Positions 16,548-25,670 are shown, counted from the stretch's first letter. The stretch is 64,000 bases of DNA from Olsenella sp. KGMB02461 (GCF_012584445.1 NZ_JABAHI010000008.1:620001-684000), one strand, 5' to 3'. The notes: generated from the sequence alone by a model not told the origin. Program-made: numbers and translations.

Positions 16548-17812
16548 GGGCCGGCTCCCTTGCCAAAGAAGTAATCGTGCTGAGGAAACGCCTTTGCGGC
16601 GGCGGGATCCAATCGCTCGGCCAGAGCGATGAAATAGTCGTCGGTCATGCCGGCAATGTAGTCCACCACCGTCTGGTCCAGGTCGCGCTCCCAGTCGTAG
16701 GTGCGGCCGTAGTAGGAAAGGCCGGCGCGAATAGGATCGATGTGGTGGACGAAGACGGGCGCCTGGGTGTTGCCGGCTGCCAGATCCTGGTACGCAGACT
16801 CATACGCCAACTCGAAGAGCCCTGAGAGGATCTGGGCCCCTTGGGTGCCCGCCACCTCGGTAGAGGCATAGATCTTATGGTAGTTCTCCTGCTTGGCGCG
16901 GCGCAGCTCCTCGAAGCCCTCCTGGCTCATGGCGATGCGCGGCTGGCCCAGCGAATGCGCCACTACATCAGAGATGAACGCGTCCAGCGCCCAGGAGTTG
17001 TAGGCGCCGCCCAGCCCGTCATCGAAAGCGCCTTCGCTCACATGATGGGCGCGAACGGCATCTTGGCGGTCTTTGCCCACGTAGGCGATGATGTCCGAGA
17101 GCCTCACCACGCAGCCCTCCAGCGTCATGGGACGCTGGGCGCCCACCGCCTCTGAGTTGCCGGCAGTGCAGGCTGTCACCGCAGCGTCAAACTCATCGAA
17201 GGTAGAAATGCCAGAGACTTGAAACTCCCGCTGCTCGTACTCGCCGTTGTGGCAAAGCACCCCGTCCAGCGTCTGCAAGGTGAGATTTCGCCCGTAGATG
17301 GCGTCGAGCACCCTCACCGAATGCACGTTATGAAAGAACCGGCGCCCGGTGCGGCGACGGTAGATGCCATCCAAAAAGCGCTCCCCCGCATGGCCGAAAG
17401 GGGTGTGCCCGATGTCGTGGCCTAAGGCGATGGCCTCGATGAGGTCGCAGTTAAGGTCCAGCGCGCGCCCGATGTCGCGGGCCACCCGGCTCACCAGCTG
17501 CACGTGGAGCCCGCGGCGGGAGAGGTCCTCGTCGGCATGGAAGCTGAACACCTGGGTCTTTCCCGCCAAGCGATTGTAGGCGGGCAGGTGGAGGATCTTC
17601 TCGGCGTCGCGCATGAACGCCGGCCGCAGCGGCGTAGGCCTGTCGCGGGGCTCATCGAGCCTGCGCAGCGCGTCCCCGTTCTTGGTGGCGTAGGGGTTTT
17701 GGCCGGGATGGGCCACGTTGGCTGCGATGAGAGCCTGCACCTCTGGCGAGAGGGGCTTGGCGAGATCGGGCGCCAAGGGGTTCTTGCGAGCCGTGGCGTT
17801 AAGGTCTGACAT
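16529..17812 (-). CDS. dgt: Deoxyguanosinetriphosphate triphosphohydrolase-like HD protein
   Basis: 427 aa. The HD-domain metal ligands are visible: VSRVARDIGRALDL, the central ALGHDIGHTPFGHAGE, and a C-terminal aspartate region (LEGCVVRLSDIIAYVGKD). Family members hydrolyse dGTP or other dNTPs to nucleoside and triphosphate. The N-terminus has the usual HRTAFMRDAEKI-like block (LRPAFMRDAEKILHLPAYNRL). I place the start at ATG 17812, eight bases after GGAGGTTCC; the open frame continues 13 codons upstream without support. A TGCCGATAA variant of the repeat sits in the 50-base leader (17833-17841). Confidence 0.92.
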   Translation of the reverse strand: MSDLNATARKNPLAPDLAKPLSPEVQALIAANVAHPGQNPYATKNGDALRRLDEPRDRPTPLRPAFMRDAEKILHLPAYNRLAGKTQVFSFHADEDLSRRGLHVQLVSRVARDIGRALDLNCDLIEAIALGHDIGHTPFGHAGERFLDGIYRRRTGRRFFHNVHSVRVLDAIYGRNLTLQTLDGVLCHNGEYEQREFQVSGISTFDEFDAAVTACTAGNSEAVGAQRPMTLEGCVVRLSDIIAYVGKDRQDAVRAHHVSEGAFDDGLGGAYNSWALDAFISDVVAHSLGQPRIAMSQEGFEELRRAKQENYHKIYASTEVAGTQGAQILSGLFELAYESAYQDLAAGNTQAPVFVHHIDPIRAGLSYYGRTYDWERDLDQTVVDYIAGMTDDYFIALAERLDPAAAKAFPQHDYFFGKGAGPWDQNL

Positions 17813-17861
17813 AGGGAACCTCCTTTCTTCCTTGCCGATAAAAACTACCACCCTTTATTGC

Positions 17862-20747
17862 TCATTTGGCGGGGTTGCCCTGAGTCTTTAAAGAATCGGA
17901 AGCGATGAAGGCCCCCATATTGAGACGGCCGGCAGCCTCGGAGATGGTGGCCGAGGCGCCGCAGCGGGTGAAGACGCCTGCGAAGCGCCCGCCAAAGAGG
18001 TAGAGGCCCTCCATAAAGTGAGCCTTGATGCGGCCGGAGGCCTGGATGCCGTCGCCCGATGCCACCGAACCCACGATGACCTCGCCTTCATATTGAGGTG
18101 CATAAGCCTGGATGACGGCGCCTGCGGCAGCGCCGTCGCGCAGAGCGTCTTTCCACGCCACCTCGCTCACGTCGAGGCCGGCGATGACGCCTTGGCCGTT
18201 GTAGCCCTCGGCAGGCTTTAAGATCCAGGCGTCCTTGTCGGCGAAGGTGGAGAGGTCGCAGCCTTTGGCAAGGATTTGGGTGTAAGGCACGTGCCCCTGG
18301 ACAAAGGCCAGCTCCGAGGCGTCCAAGACCTTAGAGGCCAGCGGCGAGTGCAGATAGGCAAAGACCGTCTTGGTGGCGCAGGGCCAGGTGCGAAAACCGC
18401 CCACCACGCACGCCAGGCCCTCCTCGGCCGCCAGAGCGAGGGCATCGGAGCCGTCGCAGGGCTTTTCCATCATCTCCGAAAGCACTACCCTGCGCCACAC
18501 CAGGTCGATGGGGCCTTGGTCGTCTTTAAGGCGCCAGTGGCCGTCCACCTCGTCCAACGCCAGCGACCGCAGGTCTGCGATACGCGCTGAGACCCCCAGC
18601 TCAGAGAAGAGCTCGCAGAAGTCTTGGGCCTCATCCATAGACAGCGACTCGGTATAGTCCACGATGGCAATGGCGGGCTTCTCGGCAGGATAGGGCTCTT
18701 GACCTGCCTTCTCCCAGGAAGCATAGCAGTCCAGGATCTCGCGGGCGCACTTCATGCGGACAGACTCCGGCGCGCGAAGAGGTGTCTGGGCCGCCAGCTC
18801 TTTAAAAGTCTCGCTCTTTTGGATAGCGGCAGTCACCTGGTCTGTGGCGGTCATGCCGGCGGAGCCGTCGGTGTTGAGCTCACAGAACCAATAGGCACCG
18901 GTGTCCTCGTTCAAGAAGATGTCCACCCGCGCCAAAGGGATCTCGCACTCATAGCCCGGATCGATGCGACAGAGCTCGTCCACCTGGGCCGGCAGGGCAA
19001 AGAAGTCGCGCACCTCCTGAGAGCCCTGGTAGGCTCGCGTGACCTTGGTCATGATGGAACCCATGGTCTCGGCAGCTTCCCGGAGCACCTCCCAGCCGGC
19101 CTCGCAGTAGATCTTGGGAGTGAATGCCCAGCTCAAGGGCTCGTGATGGTAGAGGCCATGAGTGGTGGCCAGATAGGCCTTGCCGGCTGCGCGGCCCTCC
19201 TCGTCATCGGCCGGCAGCGAGGATGCCAGACGGTTGAACCGCCGCTCCAAGTCGCGCCCCTGACGCACGGCCGCTTGGCGCTCAGCCGGCGCGAGCCGAG
19301 AAGCCCCTGCCTTTTGAGCGGCAGCCAACTGGGACGGCTCCGGCGTTTGGGCGGCAGGAACCTCAGGCTCTGGGACAGTCGCAGGTTCAGGGAAGGTCGC
19401 AGCCTGCGGAGGCTCGCTTATCTGGGCAGCAGCGTTGCGTAGCACGGGAGCCGGGGCGATGGGGTCTAGGTGCTGCGAAGGCGCTGCCGGTGCGAGGGCT
19501 GCAAAGTCCAGGGGCTCCATGCCGGTGGTGTCTATGGGATCTGCCTCTTCTGGCGGCGTTTGGCAGCCGCGCTCCTGGCTGGCCTTCTCTTGGAGGGCCT
19601 CGCGAATCTTGGCATGGCGGCGCGCCTCGCGGGCAGCCACCGTGTCGATGGGCGGCTCGCCGTCGAGCACGCGCCCGCAACGAAGGCCCATGAGACGGCC
19701 GCCGCGACAGGAGGGGTGGTCGGCGTCGGCAAAATAGCGGTCGCGGTTTTCCAGCAGCACGGAGCCGTCTTGAAAGCGCATGGTTGGGTAGCGCCCACAG
19801 GCTTCTTGGATAAACCCTGGAACCAGATCATAGGCGGCGCCCTTGGCGGTGGGATAGGCCTCCTCGTCATGGGGCGTGGGGCTTGCCACCACCACCGGAG
19901 TGTCGGGCCAGAGGTTGGCAATGCGATGAAAATAGGAAGCTATCTCGCGCTTGACCACCGCGGGGTTCCAGCGCTCGAAGCGGTAGTTGGCCCCCAGCCC
20001 CACCCACACGTAGGCCGGCGTGGGTAGCTGCTGCAGGCCCTCCAGGGCGCTCGGTTGAAAGACTTGACCACCCACACCCTGGTTTACCAGGTCTAATGAG
20101 CGCTGTCGGGCAACGATGGAGGGCCATGCACAGGCAGGGTCGTCCACCAAAAAGCCCTGGGAGATAGAGTCTCCCAGCACCAACAAGAGGGGCTTGGGCT
20201 CCACAGGGGACAGGTAGGTGCCGTCACAGGATAGATTCTTAATCTTGCAACCTCTGAGCATAGGCAGCCAGAAGGTCACCTGCTTGGGCTCCTCCATGCC
20301 CGGGAGCACCGGGTCGCGCTGGCTATCCTCCATCTCCACTACCAGCTCCACCGGTTCGAGCCCGGGCATCTGGGGAGGCAGATGAAGCCCGTCTGCAGTT
20401 GCCGAGATGCCGTCATGGGGCAGAGCGGAAGGCCCGCCATCTGCCAGCGCGATCTGCGCTGTGGTGCCATGGGGCTCAGGGTCCACCTGGAGCTCCAGCG
20501 CCACCCGCTTGGCGTCGGTCAAGCACTCTATGGTAATGCCTGCGCAGGTGAGACCCATGGCATGGTACAAACCTGGATGCCAGGCCATGCAGCTGGAGAG
20601 GGCGCGCAGCTGCTGCGGATAAAACCTCAGCGGCCGCATCCAACCATCGGGCTCCTGCTCGAAAGCCACCGCGCCATGGACAAAAGCAGCCGCCCCTTGA
20701 GAGTGAGGCCAGAGAGTATCGATCGTCTGCCAGAAGCTCTGGGTCAT
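17862..20747 (-). CDS. SGNH/GDSL hydrolase fused to a glutathionylspermidine-synthase-like ATP-grasp domain
   Basis: 961 aa in two recognisable parts. Residues 1-370 are a carbohydrate-esterase-type SGNH hydrolase: an N-terminal beta region, then VLGDSISQG (Ser block), NQGVGGQ (Gly block), VGLGANYRF (Asn block) and DADHPS (Asp-His). A Pro/Ala/Glu linker (residues about 390-470) follows. Residues 480-961 resemble the glutathionylspermidine synthase ATP-grasp fold: WFCELNTDGSAGMT, LVWRRVVLSE, WILKPAEGYNGQGV and a C-terminal FTRCG region. The first half would remove an acyl group; the second would form an amide bond with ATP. I know of no standard enzyme with this pairing. One repeat copy lies in the second half (18679-18687). 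Confidence 0.75.
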   Translation of the reverse strand: MTQSFWQTIDTLWPHSQGAAAFVHGAVAFEQEPDGWMRPLRFYPQQLRALSSCMAWHPGLYHAMGLTCAGITIECLTDAKRVALELQVDPEPHGTTAQIALADGGPSALPHDGISATADGLHLPPQMPGLEPVELVVEMEDSQRDPVLPGMEEPKQVTFWLPMLRGCKIKNLSCDGTYLSPVEPKPLLLVLGDSISQGFLVDDPACAWPSIVARQRSLDLVNQGVGGQVFQPSALEGLQQLPTPAYVWVGLGANYRFERWNPAVVKREIASYFHRIANLWPDTPVVVASPTPHDEEAYPTAKGAAYDLVPGFIQEACGRYPTMRFQDGSVLLENRDRYFADADHPSCRGGRLMGLRCGRVLDGEPPIDTVAAREARRHAKIREALQEKASQERGCQTPPEEADPIDTTGMEPLDFAALAPAAPSQHLDPIAPAPVLRNAAAQISEPPQAATFPEPATVPEPEVPAAQTPEPSQLAAAQKAGASRLAPAERQAAVRQGRDLERRFNRLASSLPADDEEGRAAGKAYLATTHGLYHHEPLSWAFTPKIYCEAGWEVLREAAETMGSIMTKVTRAYQGSQEVRDFFALPAQVDELCRIDPGYECEIPLARVDIFLNEDTGAYWFCELNTDGSAGMTATDQVTAAIQKSETFKELAAQTPLRAPESVRMKCAREILDCYASWEKAGQEPYPAEKPAIAIVDYTESLSMDEAQDFCELFSELGVSARIADLRSLALDEVDGHWRLKDDQGPIDLVWRRVVLSEMMEKPCDGSDALALAAEEGLACVVGGFRTWPCATKTVFAYLHSPLASKVLDASELAFVQGHVPYTQILAKGCDLSTFADKDAWILKPAEGYNGQGVIAGLDVSEVAWKDALRDGAAAGAVIQAYAPQYEGEVIVGSVASGDGIQASGRIKAHFMEGLYLFGGRFAGVFTRCGASATISEAAGRLNMGAFIASDSLKTQGNPAK

Positions 20748-20914
20748 AGAGATCCCATCGACGGTAATCTATCTTTCTTGAGGCGCCCCAACCGGCTCTA
20801 TAGGGCGCCAGTCAGGAGCATCTCTGCGTTTAGCCATTGTCGCATAACGGCAAAGCCAAGCCCTCTCTGGGTAAAAAGCCAAGCAGCCAGGCAACAGGCT
20901 TGAGGCAATGGTGC

Positions 20915-20927
20915 GGGTTTCTCGGCA
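20915..20927 (+). repeat. Intergenic 13-mer repeat GGGTTTCTCGGCA
   Basis: An exact copy of the extended repeat in the 246-base gap between the SGNH/ATP-grasp gene and the membrane protein gene, about 170 bases before the former's start and 65 before the latter's. It is not in any credible gene, so protein coding cannot explain its presence. Confidence 0.85.
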
Positions 20928-20993
20928 AAGCTTAGGCCCTCGCACCCGGCCATCCTATGGAGCAAGGACACACGCAGGGCAAGGAGCGCATTC

Positions 20994-21596
20994 GTGGATG
21001 TGGTCATCAGGCTCTTTCTGGTGCTAGGGACCCTTTATGTGGTAGGCGACATCATGTACAGCCAGAGCGGCCCTAGGGCTCACTGGCGCATCTTTCGCGT
21101 GGTCATGGAGTTTTGCCTCATCATGGTGGCCAACGCTCTCATCATGGCCGGACTAGTTTCTATAATTTATGTCCTGGAGCGGCTGTGCGCCCAGATATTT
21201 CCTGGGTTTGACCTCTACCTTACAGAGTCTGGCAAGATCAACGGCTCAAACATCATGGTGCTCATCTTTGTGCTGGTGTTTCTTACGGCCTTCATCCAGC
21301 TGTTCCTGCGCAAGCGCTTGGAGGGGCATTGGCTGTGGCTCTCCATGAACGACGAGGAATACCAGATTTTTGAGTACTTTATCCAATGGACCACCATCTT
21401 TTGCGTGGTCTACCAGTGCTTCTTTGACGGCTTTGCCACCCTGGCCCAATGGAGCGGCGCCACCAGCGCCCAGGAGGTCTTCCAGATTGCCCTCTCGCCA
21501 GACAATCTCAACCTAGTGATCCAGCCCCTGCTTATCTCCAGTTGGATTCTGGTGGTGTTGGAGCGCACCGGCTCAGAGCGTCACGGCGACTCCTAG
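20994..21596 (+). CDS. Integral membrane protein of unknown function
   Basis: 200 aa with about five membrane helices: IRLFLVLGTLYVVGDIMY, VVMEFCLIMVANALIMAGLVSIIYVL, IMVLIFVLVFLTAFIQLFL, WTTIFCVVYQCFFDGF and VIQPLLISSWILVVLE. No family motif is apparent. The start is GTG at 20994, seven bases after AAGGAG. It is convergent with the STM3941-type gene downstream. Third-position GC is lower than in its neighbours, but ribosome site and codon pattern look genuine. Confidence 0.65.
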   Translation: MDVVIRLFLVLGTLYVVGDIMYSQSGPRAHWRIFRVVMEFCLIMVANALIMAGLVSIIYVLERLCAQIFPGFDLYLTESGKINGSNIMVLIFVLVFLTAFIQLFLRKRLEGHWLWLSMNDEEYQIFEYFIQWTTIFCVVYQCFFDGFATLAQWSGATSAQEVFQIALSPDNLNLVIQPLLISSWILVVLERTGSERHGDS

Positions 21597-21648
21597 CCGC
21601 TAAAACGCTGTGCAGCGCTGTGACAGGCAGGTTCTCCGCACCGCTGTC

Positions 21649-22242
21649 CTAACGCTTCTTCTTTTTGGGTGGCACATAGGTGCGCTGCGACTTCACTAGC
21701 TTGGGACGATAGGCGGCGATGGCTGCCAGCACCTCGTCCTCTGTGTAGGAGCCCGGAAGGCCGGCCACTCTGATCTCCACCAGCGGCAAGTGTTGCTCCA
21801 AGCGCGAGGTCATGGAGGCAGCGGCGCCTTCAGGAGCCCTCTCGATGAAGCCTTCGGGGTCTTTGAGATCCACCACCAGGTAGTAACCCTGGCGCACCTT
21901 CCAGCGATAGGCCGCCTTGATGTCGTCCCAGGAAATGAGGCCGGCGCCAAAGGTGGAAGAGGTGTTGTCGGTGATGCCGCGCTCATCCACCTCCAAGGCA
22001 TAGGTGTGCTCCGGTCGCATCTTAAGGGAGATGAGCGCCGTCGCTGTGCCCACCGCTACACCCGCCAGCGAGGCCCAGGTGCGCCAGGGCGCCGCATCAT
22101 AGGCACCCAAGCTGGTTGCAAAAATGACGAGCGAGAGCACCGCGATACCTACGCCTATGACAATGAAGAGGTTCTCTCGAGTCTTGTCTTGGGGAATGCG
22201 CAGGGGTTCTGGGGCAACGGTGGCCTCTGGGGTGGTGGACAT
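21649..22242 (-). CDS. STM3941-family membrane protein (copy 1)
   Basis: 197 aa. Two adjacent membrane helices (LFIVIGVGIAVLSLVIFA and ASLAGVAVGTATALISL) are followed by a PH-like soluble domain: TYALEVDERGITDNTS, GLISWDDIKAAYRWKV, YYLVVDLKDPEGFIE, and a Lys-rich C-terminus (KKKKR). STM3941 proteins have this layout; function is not established. A second copy lies at 60711-61283 with the same blocks (LLSIDEHGIVDNSN, GLIEWDQVRDAYI, YLCVDLEDPHGFLK). AAGGAG lies five bases before the ATG. The frame continues nine codons upstream without support. Confidence 0.75.
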   Translation of the reverse strand: MSTTPEATVAPEPLRIPQDKTRENLFIVIGVGIAVLSLVIFATSLGAYDAAPWRTWASLAGVAVGTATALISLKMRPEHTYALEVDERGITDNTSSTFGAGLISWDDIKAAYRWKVRQGYYLVVDLKDPEGFIERAPEGAAASMTSRLEQHLPLVEIRVAGLPGSYTEDEVLAAIAAYRPKLVKSQRTYVPPKKKKR

Positions 22243-22279
22243 GGAGCTCCTTGGAATGTTGGCTATCAATAACGCAGCG

Positions 22280-22306
22280 AGCTCGCGCGCAGGCGAGCTT
22301 CTTTTT
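22280..22306 (+). terminator. Perfect 7-bp hairpin with T-rich tail
   Basis: AGCTCGC-GCGCAG-GCGAGCT followed by TCTTTTT on the plus strand. It would stop transcripts from the plus-strand membrane protein gene that read through the convergent gene, or protect the PTS IIA promoter from upstream transcription. Confidence 0.6.
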
Positions 22307-22525
22307 CAAGTATAAGAGAACGCGCAAGCTGTGTCCCCCGTTTCGCCTGAGACGCGCCCGCCCTAGGCATCCCGATGCCTATTTGTTGACAGTTTTAGCC
22401 TCGGCACGGCCCTTTCAGACAAATTTGCCCACTATCCACTGGCCAACTTATCCCCCCACAAGCTGGGATTATGGGACTTATTGCAAGAGAGAGGCGATTT
22501 GGTATGCCCGCCCTCGCGCCCTGCG

Positions 22526-22531
22526 TATAAT
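22526..22531 (+). promoter_or_regulatory. -10 box of the PTS IIA gene
   Basis: A perfect TATAAT lies 45 bases before the IIA start codon. The -35 region is poor (TATGCC at 17-base spacing), but TG lies just upstream (TGCGTATAAT), close to an extended -10. A consensus TTGACA at 22385-22390 is too far away to pair with it. The region 22243-22575 (333 bases) otherwise holds only the hairpin at 22280. Confidence 0.6.
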
Positions 22532-22575
22532 GACCTCAGGGAAATTCATCCGCCTACATCCCAAGGAGATTGACC

Positions 22576-23031
22576 ATGAGCGATTTTGTTAAGGCTTCCC
22601 AGGTCTTTGTAGACAATCCTGCCGCCAGCCGCGAAGAGGTGCTGCAGCTTTTGAGCGATGAGGCCGTGGCCCTGGGCATGGCCGAGGATGCCGCTGCCGT
22701 GCGCGCCGCCTATGACGCCCGCGAGGAGATGGGCGCCACCGGCATGCAGGACGGCTTCGCCATCCCCCACGCCAAGAGCGACGCCATCAAGGATGCCGGC
22801 GTCATCGTGGTGAAGCTGCAGGAGCCCGTCGAGTGGCCCTCCTTTGATGACAAGCCCGTAGACATTGTCATCTCCCTGCTCGTGCCCGACGGCGAGGCTG
22901 GCACCACCCACATCAAGCTGCTGTCCAACGTGGCCGTCATGCTTATGCGCGAGGAGTTCCGCGACGCCATGCGCGCCACCAACGACGCCCAGGCCATCGC
23001 AGACCTCATCAACTCCAACCTGGACGAGTAA
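22576..23031 (+). CDS. PTS fructose/mannitol-type EIIA, orphan
   Basis: 151 aa single-domain EIIA of the PTS type-2 group. The phosphorylated histidine is H65 in GFAIPHAKS, followed by the typical VIVVKLQEPVEW and SLLVPDGEAGTTHIKLL. It takes phosphate from HPr and passes it to a IIB. No IIB or IIC gene is next to it; dfrA follows in the opposite direction. The window's IIC-IIB pair at 58.7-60.2 kb is of the same fructose type and has no IIA, so the two are natural partners. An AAGGAG seven bases before ATG 22576 fixes the start, and a strong terminator follows. Confidence 0.9.
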   Translation: MSDFVKASQVFVDNPAASREEVLQLLSDEAVALGMAEDAAAVRAAYDAREEMGATGMQDGFAIPHAKSDAIKDAGVIVVKLQEPVEWPSFDDKPVDIVISLLVPDGEAGTTHIKLLSNVAVMLMREEFRDAMRATNDAQAIADLINSNLDE

Positions 23032-23060
23032 CCGCCACTCTGCGATCTCCGCCTTGCACG

Positions 23061-23094
23061 CCGCCTGAGAGCCTAGGGCTCCCAGGCGGTTTTC
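23061..23094 (+). terminator. Intrinsic terminator after the PTS IIA gene
   Basis: CCGCCTG...CAGGCGG arms with inner GAGCC/GGCTC pairing around a TAG loop, followed by TTTTCCTTT. It starts 30 bases after the IIA stop codon. Confidence 0.8.
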
Positions 23095-23121
23095 CTTTAC
23101 CTATGCGATAGGCGATCCGCT

Positions 23122-23622
23122 TTAGCGGGCGTTCTTGTAGACCTCGTAGCGATAGGCGATGCCCTGAGGGGTCTCTTGGAGCGGCCCCTCTACTGAGCGA
23201 TACCAACCGGGCAACTCGTCTAGGTTGGGAAAGTACGTGTCCGCACCCGGGAGATCCATCTCGTGGCGGGTCACCATGACCTCGGTGCAGTAGGGCAAGA
23301 AGGCGCGATAGACGCTTTCGCCGCCAATGACCCACACGGAAGGATCATGCGCCACCAGCGTGAGCACCTGGCTTATGCCATGGGCCACCTCGACGCCTTC
23401 GCGCTCAAAGCCGTCATCGCGGGTGAGCACGATGTTGCGACGGCCGGGCAGCGCCCGCCCTCCCGGCAGCGTATCCAAAGTCTTTCGGCCCATGACGACA
23501 GTGGAGCCCAATGTGAGCTCTTTGAACCGTTTGAGGTCTTCGCTATTGCGGCACGGCAGCTGGCCCTGCTTTCCTATGGCCCAGGGGCCGGCAATAGATA
23601 CGATGGCGCGAAGCGGCGGCAT
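23122..23622 (-). CDS. dfrA: Dihydrofolate reductase
   Basis: 166 aa. Reduces dihydrofolate to tetrahydrofolate with NADPH. Family motifs: IVSIAGPWAIGKQGQLPCRN (N-terminal strand and substrate loop), FKELTLGSTVVMGRKTLDTLP (NADPH site), and VWVIGGESVYRAFLP. The usual W after the loop (LPW) is replaced by LPC. The longer open frame starts at 23754, but the family's N-terminus aligns with ATG 23622, preceded by AGGAGA. It lies 76 bases after thyA, which supplies its substrate, so the pair forms the usual folate/dTMP unit. Confidence 0.93.
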   Translation of the reverse strand: MPPLRAIVSIAGPWAIGKQGQLPCRNSEDLKRFKELTLGSTVVMGRKTLDTLPGGRALPGRRNIVLTRDDGFEREGVEVAHGISQVLTLVAHDPSVWVIGGESVYRAFLPYCTEVMVTRHEMDLPGADTYFPNLDELPGWYRSVEGPLQETPQGIAYRYEVYKNAR

Positions 23623-23698
23623 AGCCTGATGTCTCCTATCCAAAAGCTGACGCGTGCGGGCAGTGCATGCGGGCTGCCTTAGAGCTGCCCTAAGGCTC

Positions 23699-24547
23699 TT
23701 AAAGGGCGATGGGGATGTTTTTGACCTGCGGGCCATGCTGATAGTCTTCCACAATCAAATCGTCACAGGAAAAATCGTAGAAGTTCGTAATCTCCGGGTT
23801 CAGAGAGACCTTGGGGGCGTCAAACTGCGGACGGCTAATAAGCTCTTTTACCACGTCCACATGGCGATCGTAGATATGCGCATCTGCGATGACATGCACG
23901 AGCTCGCCGGGAACCATGCCAGAGACCTGGGCCACCATCATAAGCAGCAAGGCATACTGGACCACGTTCCAGTTGTTGGCGGCCAGAATGTCTTGGCTGC
24001 GCTGGTTCAAGACCATGTTGAGGGTGAGGGGTTTATCGGCAGCAGTGCGGGTCACGTTGTAGGTCACCGAGTGGGCGCAGGGATAGAGCGCCATCTCGGG
24101 CAGCTCGTCAAAGGCGTAGAGGCCGGTCATGATGCGGCGGGAAAAGGGCGTGTGCGAAAGGTCGTAGAGGACCTTGTCCATCTGGTCGAAGTCGCCCTCG
24201 GGGTAGTGGGTCACTCGGCCCACCTGATAGCCGTAGGCCTTGCCAATGGAGCCGGTCTCGTTAGCCCAGGCATCCCAAATGTGGGAGTGCAGGTCGTGGA
24301 TGTTGTTGGACTTCTTTTGGTAGATCCACAGGATCTCGTCCATGGCGCTCTTGAGGGCGGTGCGGCGCAGCGTGATGGCCGGAAACTCTTTTTGCAGGTC
24401 GTAGCGGTTTACCACGCCAAAACGTTTGATGGTGTATGCGGGAGAGCCGTCCTCCCAGCGAGTGCGCACCTCTTCGCCAACGTTGGTTGTGCCGTTGTCG
24501 ATGACGTCTTGGCACATGGCGCAAAACAGCCTGTCGGCGTGACTCAT
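23699..24547 (-). CDS. thyA: Thymidylate synthase
   Basis: 282 aa. Converts dUMP and methylene-THF to dTMP and dihydrofolate. The catalytic cysteine is C157 in ALYPCAHSV, followed by LNQRSQDILAANNWNVVQYALL (dUMP-binding Arg/Ser/Asp/Asn) and AHIYDRHVD. The residue after the cysteine is Ala rather than the His of E. coli-type enzymes, which fits a divergent branch of ThyA seen in Gram-positive bacteria. Start ATG at 24547 follows CAAGGAGGCGG. Pairs with dfrA downstream. Confidence 0.95.
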   Translation of the reverse strand: MSHADRLFCAMCQDVIDNGTTNVGEEVRTRWEDGSPAYTIKRFGVVNRYDLQKEFPAITLRRTALKSAMDEILWIYQKKSNNIHDLHSHIWDAWANETGSIGKAYGYQVGRVTHYPEGDFDQMDKVLYDLSHTPFSRRIMTGLYAFDELPEMALYPCAHSVTYNVTRTAADKPLTLNMVLNQRSQDILAANNWNVVQYALLLMMVAQVSGMVPGELVHVIADAHIYDRHVDVVKELISRPQFDAPKVSLNPEITNFYDFSCDDLIVEDYQHGPQVKNIPIAL

Positions 24548-24626
24548 TTCCGCCTCCTTGAAAGAGAGGCGCGACCCGCAAGAGCCGCGCCTTTTGTGTG
24601 ACAGCTAAGTGTAATAAAGCTTGATG

Positions 24627-25670
24627 CTAGGACGTGGAGGAATCGGCCAGTGCCTCTAAAAAGTCATCGGCCGCATCGTTGTTGGGGTTCGCTGCGCTCT
24701 CGGCCAAAAGGTCGCGCCAGTCGCCCTGGGAGACCTCGTCGCCATCAAGCAGCGCCTGCAGAGCCTGAGCTGCAGTTTCCCAGCGGCCCTGGCAGGCAGC
24801 GACGCCCTGGGAGAGCTCGGCTTTCACCGAGGTGGACACGTCGCTGGGCACCTCCAGCGCCTTGATTTGATGAGCGGCGTCCTTGGCAGCCGCCACCGCG
24901 CCCCCCAGGTCTTGCGAAGGATCGCCGTTGGCATCCAGCGTGGCCAGCGCCGTGCGCACCAGAGAGGTGACCTGTTCATTGGCAGAATTGTCCAGCGAGC
25001 AGACCTTCTTCACGTAATCGCGCACCGAGGCCTGCGCGCCCGCATAGTCAGAAGCCCCCACATAGAGGTCCAGCGACTCATCGCAATAGCCCAGGTAGAG
25101 CTCTAGCCCCTCCTGCAGCTGGATAGGGTTTTGCGTGCCCCAGCCAGTGTTGGGCCAGCTGCCGTCTTCATCCAGATAGCCACCCAGGTCATCCAGGTCA
25201 AAATCGTCCCAACCCTGGCCATAGCCGTTGTGGCCGTAGTCGTCGTAGCCATAGTCATACATATAGGACGCTGCAGTGACGAGGCTCGAGACACAGCTGG
25301 ACATGGCGAGGCAGAGCACCACCACCGCGATAGCCCCGCCGATAAGGACGCCCCAAGTGGTTGTGGTGGCGTGGTTGTTTGCATGATCGGTGGTGGCAGA
25401 GGCAGACTCCACCACAGGCTCTTGGACCTGCATCTGTTGGTAGTGGGGCTGTTGGTAGGCTTGCTGCTGGTAGGCTGCCTGTGCTGCACCCTGTGGCTGC
25501 TGGCAGCCCGCTTGCTGGCGGTCTTGCGGTGGGACGGTCTGAGATTGCGAGGCTGCGCCTTGTGGCCGCGAGGCAGCAGGCTGCGGCTCGCCGCTGGGAG
25601 CAGGCTGATTCGCGCCTTGGGCTTGGCGCCAGTAATCCTGATAGCGCTTGTCTTCAGACTGCTGGTCCAT
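24627..25670 (-). CDS. Single-pass membrane protein with Gln/Pro-rich cytoplasmic tail
   Basis: 347 aa. Residues 1-110 are low complexity (Gln, Ala, Pro, with QQAYQQPHYQQ). One membrane helix follows (WGVLIGGAIAVVVLCLAM), then an Asp/Gly/Tyr-rich external segment (YDYGYDDYGHNGYGQGW) and a helical C-terminal domain (YLGYCDESLDLYVGASDYAGAQASVRDYV). No family is recognised. The N-terminal style (DUF4190-like Gln/Pro tail plus one helix) is common in secreted or envelope proteins of Actinobacteria. ATG 25670 with AGAGG upstream is the start; the frame continues 23 codons further. Confidence 0.6.
   Translation of the reverse strand: MDQQSEDKRYQDYWRQAQGANQPAPSGEPQPAASRPQGAASQSQTVPPQDRQQAGCQQPQGAAQAAYQQQAYQQPHYQQMQVQEPVVESASATTDHANNHATTTTWGVLIGGAIAVVVLCLAMSSCVSSLVTAASYMYDYGYDDYGHNGYGQGWDDFDLDDLGGYLDEDGSWPNTGWGTQNPIQLQEGLELYLGYCDESLDLYVGASDYAGAQASVRDYVKKVCSLDNSANEQVTSLVRTALATLDANGDPSQDLGGAVAAAKDAAHQIKALEVPSDVSTSVKAELSQGVAACQGRWETAAQALQALLDGDEVSQGDWRDLLAESAANPNNDAADDFLEALADSSTS

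Noticed and set aside
22385-22390. TTGACA as the -35 box of the PTS IIA promoter
   Set aside because: It is about 135 bases away from the TATAAT at 22526 and has no -10 at 16-18 bases; it may belong to another minor promoter.
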